64,000 nt of DNA. Origin: Thelephora terrestris (Eukaryota; Basidiomycota; Agaricomycetes; Thelephorales; Thelephoraceae). This document shows, one piece after another, positions 22,330 through 34,818 of this stretch (position 1 is the first letter of the stretch; the number at the start of each line of letters is the position of its first letter). Position numbers and translations under genes: made by a program. Location: NCBI GenBank assembly GCA_015956445.1, contig WIUZ02000004.1, positions 2,356,001 through 2,420,000 on the forward strand. The letters are read 5' to 3'. The notes below the pieces were generated by a model, which saw only the letters and a list, made by a program, of their open reading frames with translations, was not told the origin of the DNA and ran no database searches.

Positions 22330-23251
22330 CACGTATCCCACACGTTGAACCAGCACATCAAGTCTACAAACTCCAAGAAGCACCCTTTGACATCCGAACG
22401 GTTTCGTGGGGTTACCGACCGCCGGGTAAGTCGTCAGTGGAATTATTGCTAGCGTGTTGGAGCTAATGAGCCGCGCAGATTGAATCTCGTATCGCAGAAG
22501 ACCAGGCTCATCATGCATCAAAGATTATATCAACGCGCCACGCTTGCATTCCGCCAAAGAAACCGCCTGCCGCGTTCAGAACCACCTCACTCATCGCTTC
22601 CAGCAAGATGGGTCGGTCTTGGCTACCCACTCCACTGGGCGTCATCGAAACCCAAGGCGAAACAGCGGTTTGACCTACACTGGTGTCTCCCACGCCAGTC
22701 CCGGCCAGACTGACTGGGGCTTCCACAATGTTGACCCAGTTGTCGACGGCTGTGTGGTATATGATGTTCCAGAGTGTCATGACCAGAAGGATACAGGGCC
22801 ACGGGCATTCGAGCTGTCTCCCGCCGACGTCCCAATGAAGGTTCGCAAGCCTAAGCAACGTACGTGACGATCACGCTTTCGTTTCTTCGTCCGTGGGGTG
22901 CTTATCAGAGTCTCTTCTTACAGTCAAGGCTCGTGGTCATGAAGTCCTCCCATCCGTCTCTCGACTGTCCTCCATCCCGCTATCCGGACTCGGAGAGCCA
23001 TCTTTCCGCCACGGGTTCGAGACCCCGTCTAACTTCAGGTGTAACCTCAGCGTCTTCAGCAAGAGGGCTGGTAAGATCTCGAATCCGCCTACACCCATGA
23101 CACCCTCGATTACGGGTTGGCCCGGGACCTGAAGCTCCTTCGAATGGCTCGAAATAATTCGGGTTCCAGCGCTTTGTTCTCTTCCACCGCTGTCAGAGGT
23201 CGTACGGCCCTCGTCAACAAGAGGTGACGTACGGACGAACGCCAAGATTGA
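22330..23251 (+). pseudogene. H3: frameshifted H-family copy
   Basis: Aligns with all three H1 exons, including the 3' end GCCAAGATTGA. No start codon is present upstream of the CAGCACATCAAG block. A one-base loss near 22505-22515 (GCATCAAAGATT) shifts the frame of exon 2. An early TGA occurs in AAGAGGTGA before the usual stop. About 30 bases around the FSWDAV part are also missing. The exon-2 lesion is shared with H8 and H11. Confidence 0.7.
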
Positions 23252-23859
23252 AACGACGTACGTCCAGCGTTTTCTTACCGACTCGTCGCCGTTGTCGTTT
23301 ATTTTTTGCCGTGCGGCATCGCTCCAGTTCAAAGATACTCTTCCTCGTTACCTAAGGTCAATCCACTTTACTCATACCGTTGTGTGTGTTTGCGAACCTT
23401 TCTTTGCGGAGTAGACGCACTGCCTTGACTCGAGCGCATCGATGTAACTCCGGAGCTGTTTCGGCAAGGATCTAATAGTTCTTCTCATAATCAGATATCA
23501 TCTGGAACAATCCTCGATTGCTTCGTTCATCCGTTGGGTCACCGTTGCACGTGCGCACTCGCAGGACTCCCGGCGGTGTTCACCTTGAACGACTTATCCT
23601 AAACCGTGCTACATCGTGAGGAGCATTCAACTACTTGGGTGCTCAAGTTCTCATCTATAGAGCCAGTGACGAGGCTAGCCACCAAACGCAACGAGGGCCT
23701 AGTACCGCCGTCAAGACTGGTGATAGGATCACAGCGCCTGGTATCATGTGCTGTCGCTTTGTCTGCACGGGCTCAGGCTTTTAATGAGATGGTGGAAATT
23801 TTTGTGCGTGTTTTACACGGGCACCATACGAGGCGCAATGATACACCGTCGAAGAAATG

Positions 23860-24245
23860 AAAACAAAACAACAGTCCTGCAAGTCGACGCCATCGAGGTA
23901 CGCTGCAATCCTCCAGAGAGACCCGTCTATGCAGAGAAAAACTCTTTGAGTTCACGATTAAGTATTGTGGGATGAGGGAAAGGACCCCGACGAGTTGTTG
24001 CATGACCCGGGACTGAGATTGTCAGCAAAGGCCGACGCGACCGTCGCTGATCGACGTATCGACCGGCGACGACGAAGATGGTGGCAAGACTACAAACAGG
24101 TGTTGGCTTACTTACTGACAGGAGCGGGCGGAGACTGTGACACCCCTTGTAATCCCTTGGTGCTTAGTCTTGGGGTTGTTTACTCTGCAAACCACGCAGA
24201 GAAGCTGGACGTAGGTGATTCGCAGCATTCGCTCGGCTGACGTAA
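23860..24245 (-). pseudogene. Fused GTPase 3' end and acetyl-CoA synthetase fragment (g3/a3)
   Basis: About 23875-23935 matches the last GTPase codons (AAGTCGACGCCATCGAGGTA). Directly after it, TTGAGTTCACGATTAAGTAT resembles the first-intron region of A (GAGTTCGTGACAGAATG), followed by ACTGAGATTGTCAGCAAAGG. The part at 24185-24240 matches the A exon around AACTCCGCGGAGGAGCTGAG. A deletion therefore fused G to A. The same junction occurs at about 48600. Confidence 0.6.
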
Positions 24246-24499
24246 GTGGTTGCAATCTGTTCAGAGGATCCTTGACTCACGATATTATCCAGACCTTGAC
24301 GAGTTACTGTTCCACTCCGACTAGTCCGACGTGTCATGGCCAGAGCAGAACTGGCTGGAGAGCGACGGCACTGGTGTATTGGATGATTCAGGACGTTGAC
24401 GATCATCCGGGCTCCGAGCGATATTGCGATCGACATCCGCTCACTCTTGTTCTCAGATTCTCACCCTCTGAGCTGTCCTCTAGGTCCCTCCTAAAGCAT

Positions 24500-25321
24500 C
24501 ATCGCATGTCCTGCGCGCTCGCTCATCGACGTGGCTCCCCAGTAGCTCGCCGAGTCCACGAACCCCAAGAAACACCGTTTGACACCCACATACTTGCGTG
24601 AGGTCACATTTGGTCATCAATGCCATTGATGTTCGTGCATTGGAGCTAACCCGCGCAAAACTCTCGCGTCGGAACAGACCAGGGAGGCGGCCTCGTCAAG
24701 AATCATACCGACGCGACAAGCTTGCATTCAATCAGGCGCGTACAGAACGATCTCACTCATCGTTTTTCGGCAAGGTTAGTCCGTCTTGGTTACACCCTCT
24801 CCTGGATATCATTGAAGAAATCTGGATGTATAATAGCGACTCGCCCCTCAACGCCTGTCAGACAGACTTGGACAGTCAACTTCGATGGCTGCATGGTCGG
24901 CGATGGTCAAGAGCATCGCCACCAGAAGATTACCCGACCATGGACGGTGGAGATCTCTCTCACGGGCGCCCGTCTCTTCCTACCGGCAAGGTCTTGTGGT
25001 CACGGAATCCTCCCATCACTCGCGCGACCTCCGACTCACCCTCTGGAGAGCCACCCTTCTGCCGTGAGTTCGAGACTATGTCCAGCCCCAGCTGGGATTC
25101 CATGACTTCAGATAGCCTTAACACGAAGCCTGGAAAGATCTCCAGTCTGCCTGTGCCACGATACCGTCGATTACTTGTTAGATCGGGACCTCGAGTTTTT
25201 TCGGACAGCTAGAGGTGGCCCAGATTTCGGCGCCTCTTCCCCTTCCAGAACTATCCTGCAGAAGGCATCCACTCGAGCCCTCGTCGGTAAGAGGCGACGG
25301 GTGGACAAACATCTGGCTTGA
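24500..25321 (+). pseudogene. H4: decayed H-family copy
   Basis: Recognisable by CCAAGAAACACCGTTTGACA near 24567-24590, the exon-2 start after CGCGCAAAACTCTCGCG and the C-terminal FETMSSPSWDSMTSDSLN stretch. Frames change several times and the start is lost. Its closest partner in the window is H9 (49190-49932), with which it shares the GGACGTTGACGATCATCCGG upstream region. Confidence 0.65.
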
Positions 25322-25879
25322 GGTGTGGTCTCTCTGGCTTGCCAGTGATATATACCTGTCAATGGTTTCTGATTTGGTGCCGTGGTAATTTAAACAATCA
25401 CGCCAGTTTGGGGACGCCATTCTTGAGTATTCTTAGGGTATTGAATCAACCTTGTCTGTGCCCTCGACCACCTTTCCTTTCGGGTTCGACGGACTCGCAC
25501 GCTGCTTCGACCCGGGCACATAAATACAACATTGGAGTTCTGCTTATTCTTGTGATTGGATAATATTTGAGAGATGCGGTTGCCTCATACACGCCGCTTG
25601 CGGTTCGTGGAAATCTCGACGTGACCGGTTTGCCCTGGATGACACCCCCCAGAGCCATATCGCACCGTGGGGAGCATCCAACCACTTGGAGACCCAAGTA
25701 CTCATCCCCAAGGCTGGCTACTAGCGTGATTAAACACGGCAGGAGGCCTCGGGAAGGTGTTATTGTACTGTCGACTGGCTCGCAGAGAAGCACAGGTTTA
25801 AACGATATTGCGGGGGATTTCACACACGGGCACGAGGAACCTCCGCATGAAAAAACAAGTGCCGTACAACTTGATCCCG

Positions 25880-26045
25880 ATCCCTGACAAGGCACCGCCG
25901 CGGATCCTGGAAACGCCCATGCGTATGTCGTCGATCTACCGTTTGGAGTCGGATGCCATCCTCTTGCCGCCTTACCGGAATCCTTCGATGGACGATTACC
26001 GGGTATGGGAGGATAAGTTTTTCCGCCGACAGAGAGGTGCTCTCG
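25880..26045 (-). pseudogene. g4: small GTPase fragment
   Basis: Short segments match the C-terminal GTPase exon (AGTCGGATGCCATCCTCTTG near 25950, and CGCCGACAGAGAGGTGCTCT near 26025). They are joined by a large internal deletion. No reading frame survives. Confidence 0.5.
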
Positions 26046-26149
26046 TGACGGCTAGGCGCTGGCCAAAACCACGATCAACCTGCGCACTCTCTTCCAGAAT
26101 TATCCTCCCTTCACTCCCCTCTCGAGGCATCGTCACATATCCCGCACTT

Positions 26150-27031
26150 TGAGCTATTGATATAGCTCTCCTACGACCACCGTTTCTCTCCGCCAGCACA
26201 TTGACAGCACAAACTTCAACAAGAACCGTCTAACGTCCAAATGCTGCGTGAGGTAGCTGACCACCGGGTAGGTTGCCAACGCCATTGTTGTTCATGCGTC
26301 GGAGCTAACCCGCGCAGAAGTCTCGCGCAGGAATAGACAAGGCAGACGGCGTCATCAAGGATTACACCGACGCGACACGCTTGCATTCAACCTGGCGCGT
26401 TCAGAACGATCTCACTCATTGTTTTACGGTATGTGCTGTCCGTTTTGTTTACACTCTTCTCGCGTGTGATGGAGTCCCGCCTCTTAGCTCCGGTCAGACC
26501 GACTTGGACTGTTCCAACCTCGATAACTGCATGGTCGACGATGATCAAGAGGCCAGACGCTCGCGGATGGGGGAAATTTCTCTCACAGACGCCTCAACAA
26601 CGGTTCAGAAGCATGACCAACGTGCGTGAAGCGCAGACCTCCGGTTTTATCATGCATACGACATTTATTGAAGGCTATTTTGACAGGTGAATTCTTGTGG
26701 TTACGAAGGTTTACGTGCATTCCTCATGCCCTCTTCGTCCCAAAGTTCGAACTCGAGGTGCCGTCTTTCGCAATGAGAAGACCACGCCCAACTTCTTCTG
26801 GGACTCCATGACTTCTTGTAACCTCGACTCCTCCAACGAGCAGGCCCGGAAAGATCTCGTGCCTGCATCCACAACACTGTCGATCACGAGTTGGATCTGG
26901 TCCTCAGGCTCCTTCGGATGGCTAGAAGTCGTTCGGATCCGGTGCCTTCCTCTTCTGCGATTCACCTGCACGGGACGTATGCTCAAGCTCTGGTAAATCA
27001 GGGGCGAGAGGTGGACGAGCGTCACGATCGA
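26150..27031 (+). pseudogene. H5: decayed H-family copy
   Basis: Matches H exons: ACCGTCTAACGTCCAAATGC, then GCAGACGGCGTCATCAAGGA in exon 2 and the CTTCTTCTGGGACTCCATGA part of the C-terminal exon. The start codon is lost, exon 2 is shortened and frames are broken. It converges with the degraded GTPase copy at 27.6-28.6 kb. Confidence 0.6.
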
Positions 27032-27599
27032 GGTGTATTTTGCCCAAATATCCTGTCCATGCTTCGCGATCTGGGGTTGTGTTCATTTACCCTTTCCCAA
27101 GCGAGATCACTTCAGTTTTGGGACGTCGTTCTTCGCACCTACCCTCGATAGACATCAAAAAATCCTCCTCGTGGGTTCACCGGACACGCCGTTTCGACCT
27201 TGGCACATTAACACTGTATTGGCGGTTTGGCCGGTGCCTAACAGTATTTTTTGTACTCGATACCGCTTGAAACAACGTGATTGCTTTATGCACCTACTGG
27301 TCGCTTGCGGAAGTGCGGAAACCCCGACGCTGGCCCGCCTTGAACGACCTCCTCCTGAGCCAGAACACACCGTGAACATCAGTCAACTACTCGGAGACCC
27401 AATCACTCTCTTCCGGGGCTTTTCATCAAATCGAGTAAACGCGCAGAAAGCCTCCGGACCTCGACGGTGTTATTTTGCTGTCGGTGTGCTCACACGAAAT
27501 CACGAGTCTGAATTAACAGAGTAACGGGGCATTTTAAAAAAAGTTCAAAGTGTTTTACATGGGCATCACCCACGAGGCTAGACAAGATAACGTCCAGGA

Positions 27600-28575
27600 G
27601 AAAACAACTGCCCTATGTAATGAAGGAATGCCCAAGACCGTCGAGGAGAGTCGGGGATTTTGCAACGCACGCGGTTGACCTCTTTTGCGTGCCCGAGTCC
27701 CCTCCTTCCTTGACGCTGCGGCATTATATCGGAGCGTGCCCGTAGGCTCGTCGACCCGTCGTTTGTAGTTGGAGGCCACCCATTGCTATCGTTCCAGATC
27801 TCTTTGCTCGTCAGCCCCAATGCATGGAACCCTACACATGTCAAGTCCTTTCACGTTCTCTTCATCCTTGTCCTTTACCGCATGCTCCGTATCATCCCGA
27901 AGCACCCTCGTCTCCTGTCAGCGTCCCGATTTGAGCGTTGAGTTCCTGTTCAGCGGCAGTCGCGGTGATACCCTTGCGTTCATGGACGAGTTCGGTCTCG
28001 ATTACCGGAGATGAGGCGGATAAGTCTCTCCGCCGACAGTGCGGTGCTTTCGTGACGTCTTATCCCGAGTACCTCTTCCGAGAATGACCTCGGAGGAATT
28101 CTTCAACCTGGCCTCTCGCTGGTTACCATCAAGACGACACGACGACCGGCTGGATCGAAGCGTCCGCAACTTGAGTCGTGTTCGAGCAAGTTTGTAACCT
28201 TTTGCTAATGCCGAGGTTAGGATTGCCTGAAATTGATGAATCGTGTGAATCGTGGCGGGGCCAGCTGGAAGGCATGTGATGAGCTTCCTTTGCGATCCAC
28301 AGGTAAAGCAGGAGGAAGCCAGTACGCACGAAAGGCTTTCTCTTTCCTAGTTGCACCATGACTCCGTCGAATAAGATCAATCTGCCGATCGTCTGAAATT
28401 CGATGAGGAGTTCGATGAGGAGCGAAGTAAGTTGAGGGTCCAGGAGACGTGAACGATGGAGATGAACGCAGAAAACGCGGAACTTCAATGCCGCGGTTAC
28501 TTCGGGGACATCAGTCCGCAATGGCTACCTCTGGGGTGCCTGGGATAGCTGCTTCAGGAGCGCCCGCATCCTACA
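27600..28575 (-). pseudogene. g5: degraded GTPase copy
   Basis: Contains scattered GTPase segments: the coiled-coil exon (TGTAGTTGGAGGCCACCC, GTCCTTTACCGCATGCTCCG), a jump at about 28125, and the upstream part with the relic P-loop at about 28366-28335 (MVQLGKRKPF). The base after ATGG is missing, as in the other relics. A deletion removed most of the G domain. Confidence 0.6.
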
Positions 28576-29074
28576 AAGGGAGCGGTAGGACGCAAAACCA
28601 ACCGCGTGTAAAATAAAGCCCAAGGACATGGCTACGACAGATGTGGACCCTCAGCGGGTGTCTAGCGCATCGTGCTCTGCCCTGCTCTGGGGGCGTGGTG
28701 ACGCGTGAGTGGGTACCACACCAGGGCTAATTTTGGGATGCGTCTGGAGAGCTTCCCCCTTCGACGGCCTCCATACCCGTTTGTTTACGACGACCAGACA
28801 GCCGTCAATGTTGGGAGAATTTGTGGCAGCTGCATCTGTGAGTCGATGGAGGTTACGCCTAGCGACCCTCAGGAAGTGAAACTTGAGTGCAGAGAAAATA
28901 AGGCGATGCGAATAGGAGAAGGAGAGTTCATTACTGTCGAGTATTCCAGACGAGACTTAGATGCCTGCGCGCTTCATGTTGGATGGAGGTGCGAACAACG
29001 CCACGAATCCCACGTTCCCGTCTTATCTGCCACCTCCCCATCATCTAAGCCTATCTACGCCAAATCAGCGACAA

Positions 29075-29165
29075 CCTGGGACTGCGAGAGTCCTTCGGCG
29101 TACCGAAACGCCTCCTTCGAAAGCAAGGAGTGAGATTGGCCTCACCGAGGGCGCAGGCGAAGTTG
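29075..29165 (+). pseudogene. n5: NLR exon-1 stub fused to acetyl-CoA synthetase
   Basis: CTGGGACTGCGAGAGTCCTT is the N-gene start with ATG changed to CTG, continuing GGCGCAGGCGAAGTTGATC. At about 29165 it runs into antisense acetyl-CoA synthetase text (GGACACTGGGTCGATGCC). This junction differs from the one shared by n2, n7 and n10. Confidence 0.7.
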
Positions 29166-30545
29166 ATCAGGCCTTGTCCGGACACTGGGTCGATGCCGAA
29201 GAAGGGCACAGTAGCAGATCCTGGATTTGTTTCGATGGCGCCGGGGAGTGGCGTAATCGTGAATCGATCCGGTCTCGGTTGCCACCGAGTGTCAACGATG
29301 GCACATTGCTTATTTCCGACGTACTCGTCACATCAATCCCAAGCTTCGGGGTCGATAGGTTCACTGACACTACCCAGCACTCTGACCGTGCTGAGGTCAG
29401 CTTGGGTGTGGCGTTCACCGAGACGACGAAGGAGACGGATGACGGTGGGAGCAGTGTAGAATTGGGTGATCTTGCGCTTCTCGACAAATGGCCAATAACG
29501 GGATGGAGTGGGGTAGACAGGGGTAGACTCGAGGACGGTGGTGGTGACACCGTTGAGAAGAGAGCCTTAGACGATGTATCCGATTAAATATGAGACGAGA
29601 AGTTGCAGTGGCGTAAGATATAAGACTTACGCTTGACCAGTGACCAGCCGACATCGGACACGCACGCAAACCTGTCCCCGGGGTGGATAAAAAAGGCGTA
29701 GTTGACTGTCAGCGCGGCTCCGAGAAGGTATCTAGCAGCGGCGTGGACGACACCGTTTCGATGGATCCAGAGGCCTAAGAACGTCGAGAAGCACTGTCAG
29801 CGACAGTCTATGGATGGATGATAGCCTTCCAATGCTCACATGAAGGATGAACAACGGGTCTTCAACGGACATAACCTCCGGCTGAGAGTGGTTGGAGACC
29901 TTGGGGGTCGATTCATGCCACCACTTGTCGCGTCCCTCAGTCCTGGAAACACTGTTTCCATCCTCCTCTGGACAAGAACATGCTCGACCTCGGGGCACTT
30001 CAAAACAAGGGACTTGTGTGATATGGCCTCGAAGCGGCTCGAAAGAGAAACCAGCGAAGACGACGGAGTGAACGACACTGATACGAGCGCAGGCCCAGAA
30101 AGTGACAGCAGGCCTGTAGACGGAACCAGTGTCGCCCTTCGTTAAGCCCGTGGTACTGAGGACGTTGGCTACGCTGCAAGCTTTGCGGAGAAGCTGAGTA
30201 TTGGTGATCCGCAGCCTTCGCCCGGTTCATCGGCTCCGTACGTGATCGGGGTCTATTCGGAGTCAAGGAAATGTTTTTAGGTTTGCGATGGAATGTCGCG
30301 GAACGGAAGTGGAGAGATAATCAATATATCACGTTGAGGCTGAGAATGCTGATATCGTTGCAATCGCCGGCGACACGGTTGCTGGAGTGCTGCTGGACTG
30401 TTGCGAGACGACGGCGGACCTCCGAGACGAACCTGATGAGCACATCGGTTTTATGAAGCGTTGAGACCACCTTCGGGGAACCAGACGATGTCTCCCGTCT
30501 CGAAGCTACCAGAACGAGCAGTCTTGAACGGACGATCCGAGTAAA
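29165..30545 (-). pseudogene. a5: truncated acetyl-CoA synthetase copy
   Basis: Reading 30545 to 29165 the copy starts at the [20 protein letters not shown] block, then keeps parts of the central domain ([25 protein letters not shown]) and the [13 protein letters not shown]-like and [12 protein letters not shown] blocks, where it stops at the fusion with n5. There are many small deletions, including loss of most of the LLITSDEG region. The C-terminal half with the SGKIMRR motif is absent. Confidence 0.75.
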
Positions 30546-31189
30546 GAGTTTCCCTGGCGATCTGTAGGCGTAACGATACTCAGTGTGGGGTGGGTATAGA
30601 CAGATGGGTAAGGACGTACCTGTGCCCACAATTCGCCTGAGCCCTCTCCGACAGTCTTTCCGTGGTGAACACGATAGCCCCGATATCCGGACCAACGTGT
30701 GGCTTTTTGTTGGTCGTTAACGCGAGGGACGATGGTGCGAGTTGGGATGGATTGATGCCAAGAACTACTCTTTCGGAGACGACACGTTGAAACCTGAAAC
30801 GCGTACTTTTCCCTCGTATCACCATCGGCCACACTGGCTGAGCAAACGATCTCATGATTTCACCCATTGCATTTACAAGAAGAAATTCACTCCCGAGTGT
30901 CGCCAACGCCTCCGTGCTTCGCAGTGAAGCACTCGTGAAACTCTCATCGCCAGAAACGCCATGAGATCGCGTGTATTCGTGAGCTCCCACTGCGAGTTTA
31001 TGATAAAGTACCGCAGAATGAATGAAGAATCGTGGCAAGTTACTGTCGATATTCCGACTAGGTGACGACAGTTGGTCGGATGTTGGAATCGATCGTGAAG
31101 GCTAGGCGCTGGCCAATACCACGATGATCTCCTTCCTCCCCTGACGCCCTTCTCAAAGCATCCTCACCTATCTCGCGCGTTAACTCCTT

Positions 31190-32112
31190 GATTTGGCTCC
31201 CCAGCAATTATTCTCGCCGCAAGCACACGGAGTCCACAAACTCCAAGAAGCACCGTTTGACACCAAATCAGTTCTGTGAGGTCACGGTCCACTGGGTCGG
31301 TCGTCATCGAAGAAACCGCACAGAAGTCTCGTATCGGAGAAGACCAGGCGGACGGCTTCATCAAGAACTGCTTCAACGCGACACGCTTGCGTTTCGCCAA
31401 GGAATTGTATGCCGCGTTCAGAACGACCTCACTCATCGCTTCCAGCAATATTGGTCGGTCTTGACTACTCACTTCACTGTACGCCATCGAGATCCAGGGC
31501 GGAACAACGGTTTGACCTACACTGGTGTCTCGCACACCAGCCCTGGCCAGACTGACTTGGACTTCCCTAACGCCGACCCAACTGTCGACGGCTGCGTAGT
31601 TCATGACGGTCAAGAGTATGATGATCAGAAGGATACACGGCCACGGGCATTTGAGACTTCTCTCGCCGACTCCCAAATGAAGCTTCGCAAGCCTAAGTAA
31701 CGAAGCGTTCGTTTCTCCAAGCTTCATCCGTAAGGTGCTTATAAGAGTCTCTCGTTACAGGCAAGGCTCGTGGCTACGAAGTTCTTCCCACCCGTCCCTT
31801 GAGTGTCCTCCGTCCCGCCATCCGAACCCGGAGAGCAAACTTTCCACCGCGAGTTTGAGACCATGTCCAACTTCAGCTGTGATGCCGTGACCTCCGATAA
31901 CATCAGCGTCTTCAGCGAAGAGGACTGGCAAGATCTCGAGTCCGCCTACACCCTCGATTACGAGTTGGGCTGGGACCTGAAGCTCCTTCGAATGGCTCGA
32001 AATGATTCTGATTCGATTTTAGCGTTCTTCCCCTTCCACGACTTCCTCGCAGAGGACATACTTTCAGGCCCTCGTCAAAGGGGAGTGACATACGGACGAA
32101 CGTCAAGATTGA
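31190..32112 (+). pseudogene. H6: frameshifted H-family copy
   Basis: Best preserved relic after H1. The start ATG is replaced (GATTTGGCTCCC). Exon 2 reads KSRIGEDQADGFIKNCFNAT, then loses one base near GAATTGTATGCC (about 31404-31412). Intron 1 is shorter than in H1. The C-terminal exon keeps FETMSNFSCDAVTSDNISVF but has small insertions near 32010-32025 before the final GTCAAGATTGA. Confidence 0.7.
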
Positions 32113-32874
32113 CTCGACGTACATCCAGCGTGTTCTTACCGATTTGTGGTCATTGTCGTTTATCCGTTTATCTTAGGTCGTTCGACATCGCTTGAGTTTG
32201 AAGATACTACAGCCCTTTGCATAAAAACGTGAACACTCGGTTTTCGTGTCTTTTCTCGATATGGTATTCTCCATACCTCTGTATCTATATAGATCCTTGG
32301 TCGGGTTTCTTAACCTTTCTTTACGGAGGAGGCGCACTGTTTTTGACCCGAGCGCATCGATATAGCCTTGAAGTTGTCTTAATGCCATCTGAAACTCGAT
32401 TGCTTCGTTCGTCCGTTGGTTGCGCGTGCAGAATCGCAGACTTCCCGGCCGCCGGCGATGGCTCAAGCGCTCACCTTCAACGATCCATCCTGAACTGTAC
32501 CACGTCGTGAGGAGGGTTCAACTGCTTGAGGTCTCAAGTTCTCATTTCTAGATCCGGCGTTGAGGCTGGCCACCAAACGCAACCGAAGGCCTCGTACCGC
32601 TGTAAGCGAAGTACCAAAAATCAACTGATATCAAGGCGGTATGTTGCCTTTCAAGTAACCGCCCAATTCAGTGCCCTACACCGACCGAATCTGTGATTTT
32701 TGTCGCATTTCATTCAATCCAAGGCGCGAGATGTTTCACAGCGCGTGCTATCATTTGCTGTCGGCTTGTCCGCGTGGAGTCAGGAATTTGATAAGATAGT
32801 GGGAAGTTTCGTGCGAGTTTGCGACTGTTCTACACGAGCACCACATACGAGGCTAACCGTCGAAGAAATGGAAT
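32113..32874. repeat. H-G convergent intergenic block, second copy
   Basis: No gene. Similar to 2996-3796, including CAGTGCCCTACACCGACCGA (3.63 kb counterpart CAGTGCCCTACACGGACTGA). It belongs to the repeated module. Confidence 0.45.
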
Positions 32875-34340
32875 AAAAATCAGTCCTACAAGTCGACGCC
32901 ATCTTGAAAGTACGCTGTGATCCTCAGAGAAACCCGTCACGGAGACGGTCGGGAACTCTAGCTTGTCTGTATCCTCGAGCTTTCAATTTCAACGCCCGGA
33001 GTGTTTCCTTGATCTGGTTGATCTGTAGTTTGTAGTGGGATGCCATCCTCTTGCTGTCGTCCAGTAACCATTCGACCTTCATTTGCAACCTCTGGATCTC
33101 CACGTGTAGTTCCCTCCTGGGCTCCTCGTCCTTCTCCTTTAACGCCTGCTCCAAACCCTCCCTGGGCACCTGCATTTGCTCTCGGTGTCTCTCCATTTGG
33201 GCGTTAAGCTCCCTGGTCAGCTCCTCGCCCACGGCAGTGTCTGGGATCGCCTTGCCTTCATCGAAGACCTCCTTCTGGATGTACAGCGGCAAGGAGTTAT
33301 TACCGAAGGATGAGACGGACGACTCTTTCCGCAGAGAGATTGGTATTCTCGTGACGTGCCATCCGAGCGCCCTTGTCGAGGACCGGCTTGGAGAAATCAT
33401 CCTCCTTCTTCAACTCGGCCTCACGTTCTTTACCGACCTCGACGTCCACTTTTCCCCACATGTTGGTGACGATGACGACGTTCTAGATAGAGCATTGTCG
33501 TCGCAGAGCTTCCGGGAATCACAAAGTTCCTCCTCGATATTCCGGTCATCTTGAGGTCAGAGATCCGGTGGAAATAAAGGACCCCGGCAAGCTTCTTGCC
33601 CCCCCTCGTATCTGCAAACAGACGATGTAGTCGAGACGCGATGCGCCGTGCGTGAGAAAGGTTCAGCCTTCATTTTAATTCACAAGGGGCTGGGTCTGAG
33701 CCTCACCTACGAGTTTTCGAGGAAGGCCGCGATCATATCGAGGACGTCTACGTCGCTGAGTGAGGTGTCGTCGAACCCGGGAGCATCGATCCAAACCACA
33801 CGACGCCCGGCTGTGTCCTCATCGACGTTCTGAGCTTCTAAATCATCTCGAGACATCCGTCGTGCCAACACTAAGCACGAAGAAAACGTCCAAGCCCTTT
33901 TTCCGCACGAGGGAGCTTTCACTTCTTGCCAGTAAGAAACTAGCGTTCTCCTGGTCCCTTGTCTTTTTCTTCTTGCGGCGCGCTCATTGTCTCAGTTTGG
34001 GGCCAAATTCCATCTCTCTGAGAGTCCAGCTGACAATCGTGTGGATGAGCTAGCTCTGCGATCCGCCCTCGATGCAGAAAAAAAGTCAAGTACGCACGAA
34101 TGGCTTGCCCGTTTCTCGTTGCACCATAACTCCGTCGAATAAGACAAATCGGCAAATTCCCTGGATTCGATGAGAGGCGGAGAAAGTTGAGGGTGCGGGA
34201 GACGTGATCAGGGGAGATGAATGAATAAAACGTGGGACCCCAATGTCGCGGTTACTTCGGGGACATCGATCCGCGATGGCCACCGCTGGGTGCGGGTGCC
34301 CGCGATAGCTGCTTCTGGAGCACCCGCATGCGGTAGTACG
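32875..34340 (-). pseudogene. G6: GTPase pseudogene, chimeric
   Basis: The C-terminal coiled-coil exon is long and open (33400-32924, with EELTRELNAQMERHREQMQV). The exon linking it to the G domain is shifted after TGISRRNFVI (about 33530). The G3 exon is cut: AGRRVVWIDAPGFDDTSLSD survives, with Thr of DTPG changed to Ala. It then jumps to sequence like g1b. The P-loop exon near 34130-34100 has the one-base loss (MVQRETGKPF). So it resembles G1 joined to g1b by a deletion. It is head to head with N2. Confidence 0.75.
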
Positions 34341-34818
34341 CGTTTTGGAGAGAGCACGGCTACGAAAGTCTTGGACCCGGAGGGTGTCCAGCGTATCGCG
34401 TTCTGCCCTTTTCGAGGAGCGCGATGGCGTGTGAGTAGGTACCGCACGATGACCAACTTCAAGACACGTCGGGAGACCTTCCCCCTTCAGCGTTCCGCAC
34501 CCCTTCGCTTACGACGACCATACGGTCATCAACTGAGAGAAGTCACGTAGCCCATGAGACGTGGTTGAAGGACACGCGCGACCCTCAGAAATTGAACTCG
34601 AGTGTCCTGCAAGGCGTAAGCATTGAGTACAGACGCAACAAGGCAAGGAAATCAGAGGAGGGTGGTATTTCACTGGCAAGAGATGAAAGTTCGCCCATCC
34701 GCAGACGGGGATTTTCCGCGCTTAGCGTTTGTTGGCCGAAAAAGCGAAAAACGGCACGAGTCCCACGTGTCCGTCTTATCTGCTGCCACCCCATCATCTA
34801 CAACGAATCAACGATAAA
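34341..34818 (+). promoter_or_regulatory. N2 upstream region
   Basis: Equivalent to 5961-6452. It keeps the CCCATCCGCAGACGGGGATT block, the CACGTG hexamer (near 34765-34770) and the CATCATCTACAACGAATCAA leader just before the start. Promoter role is inferred from position and conservation. Confidence 0.4.
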
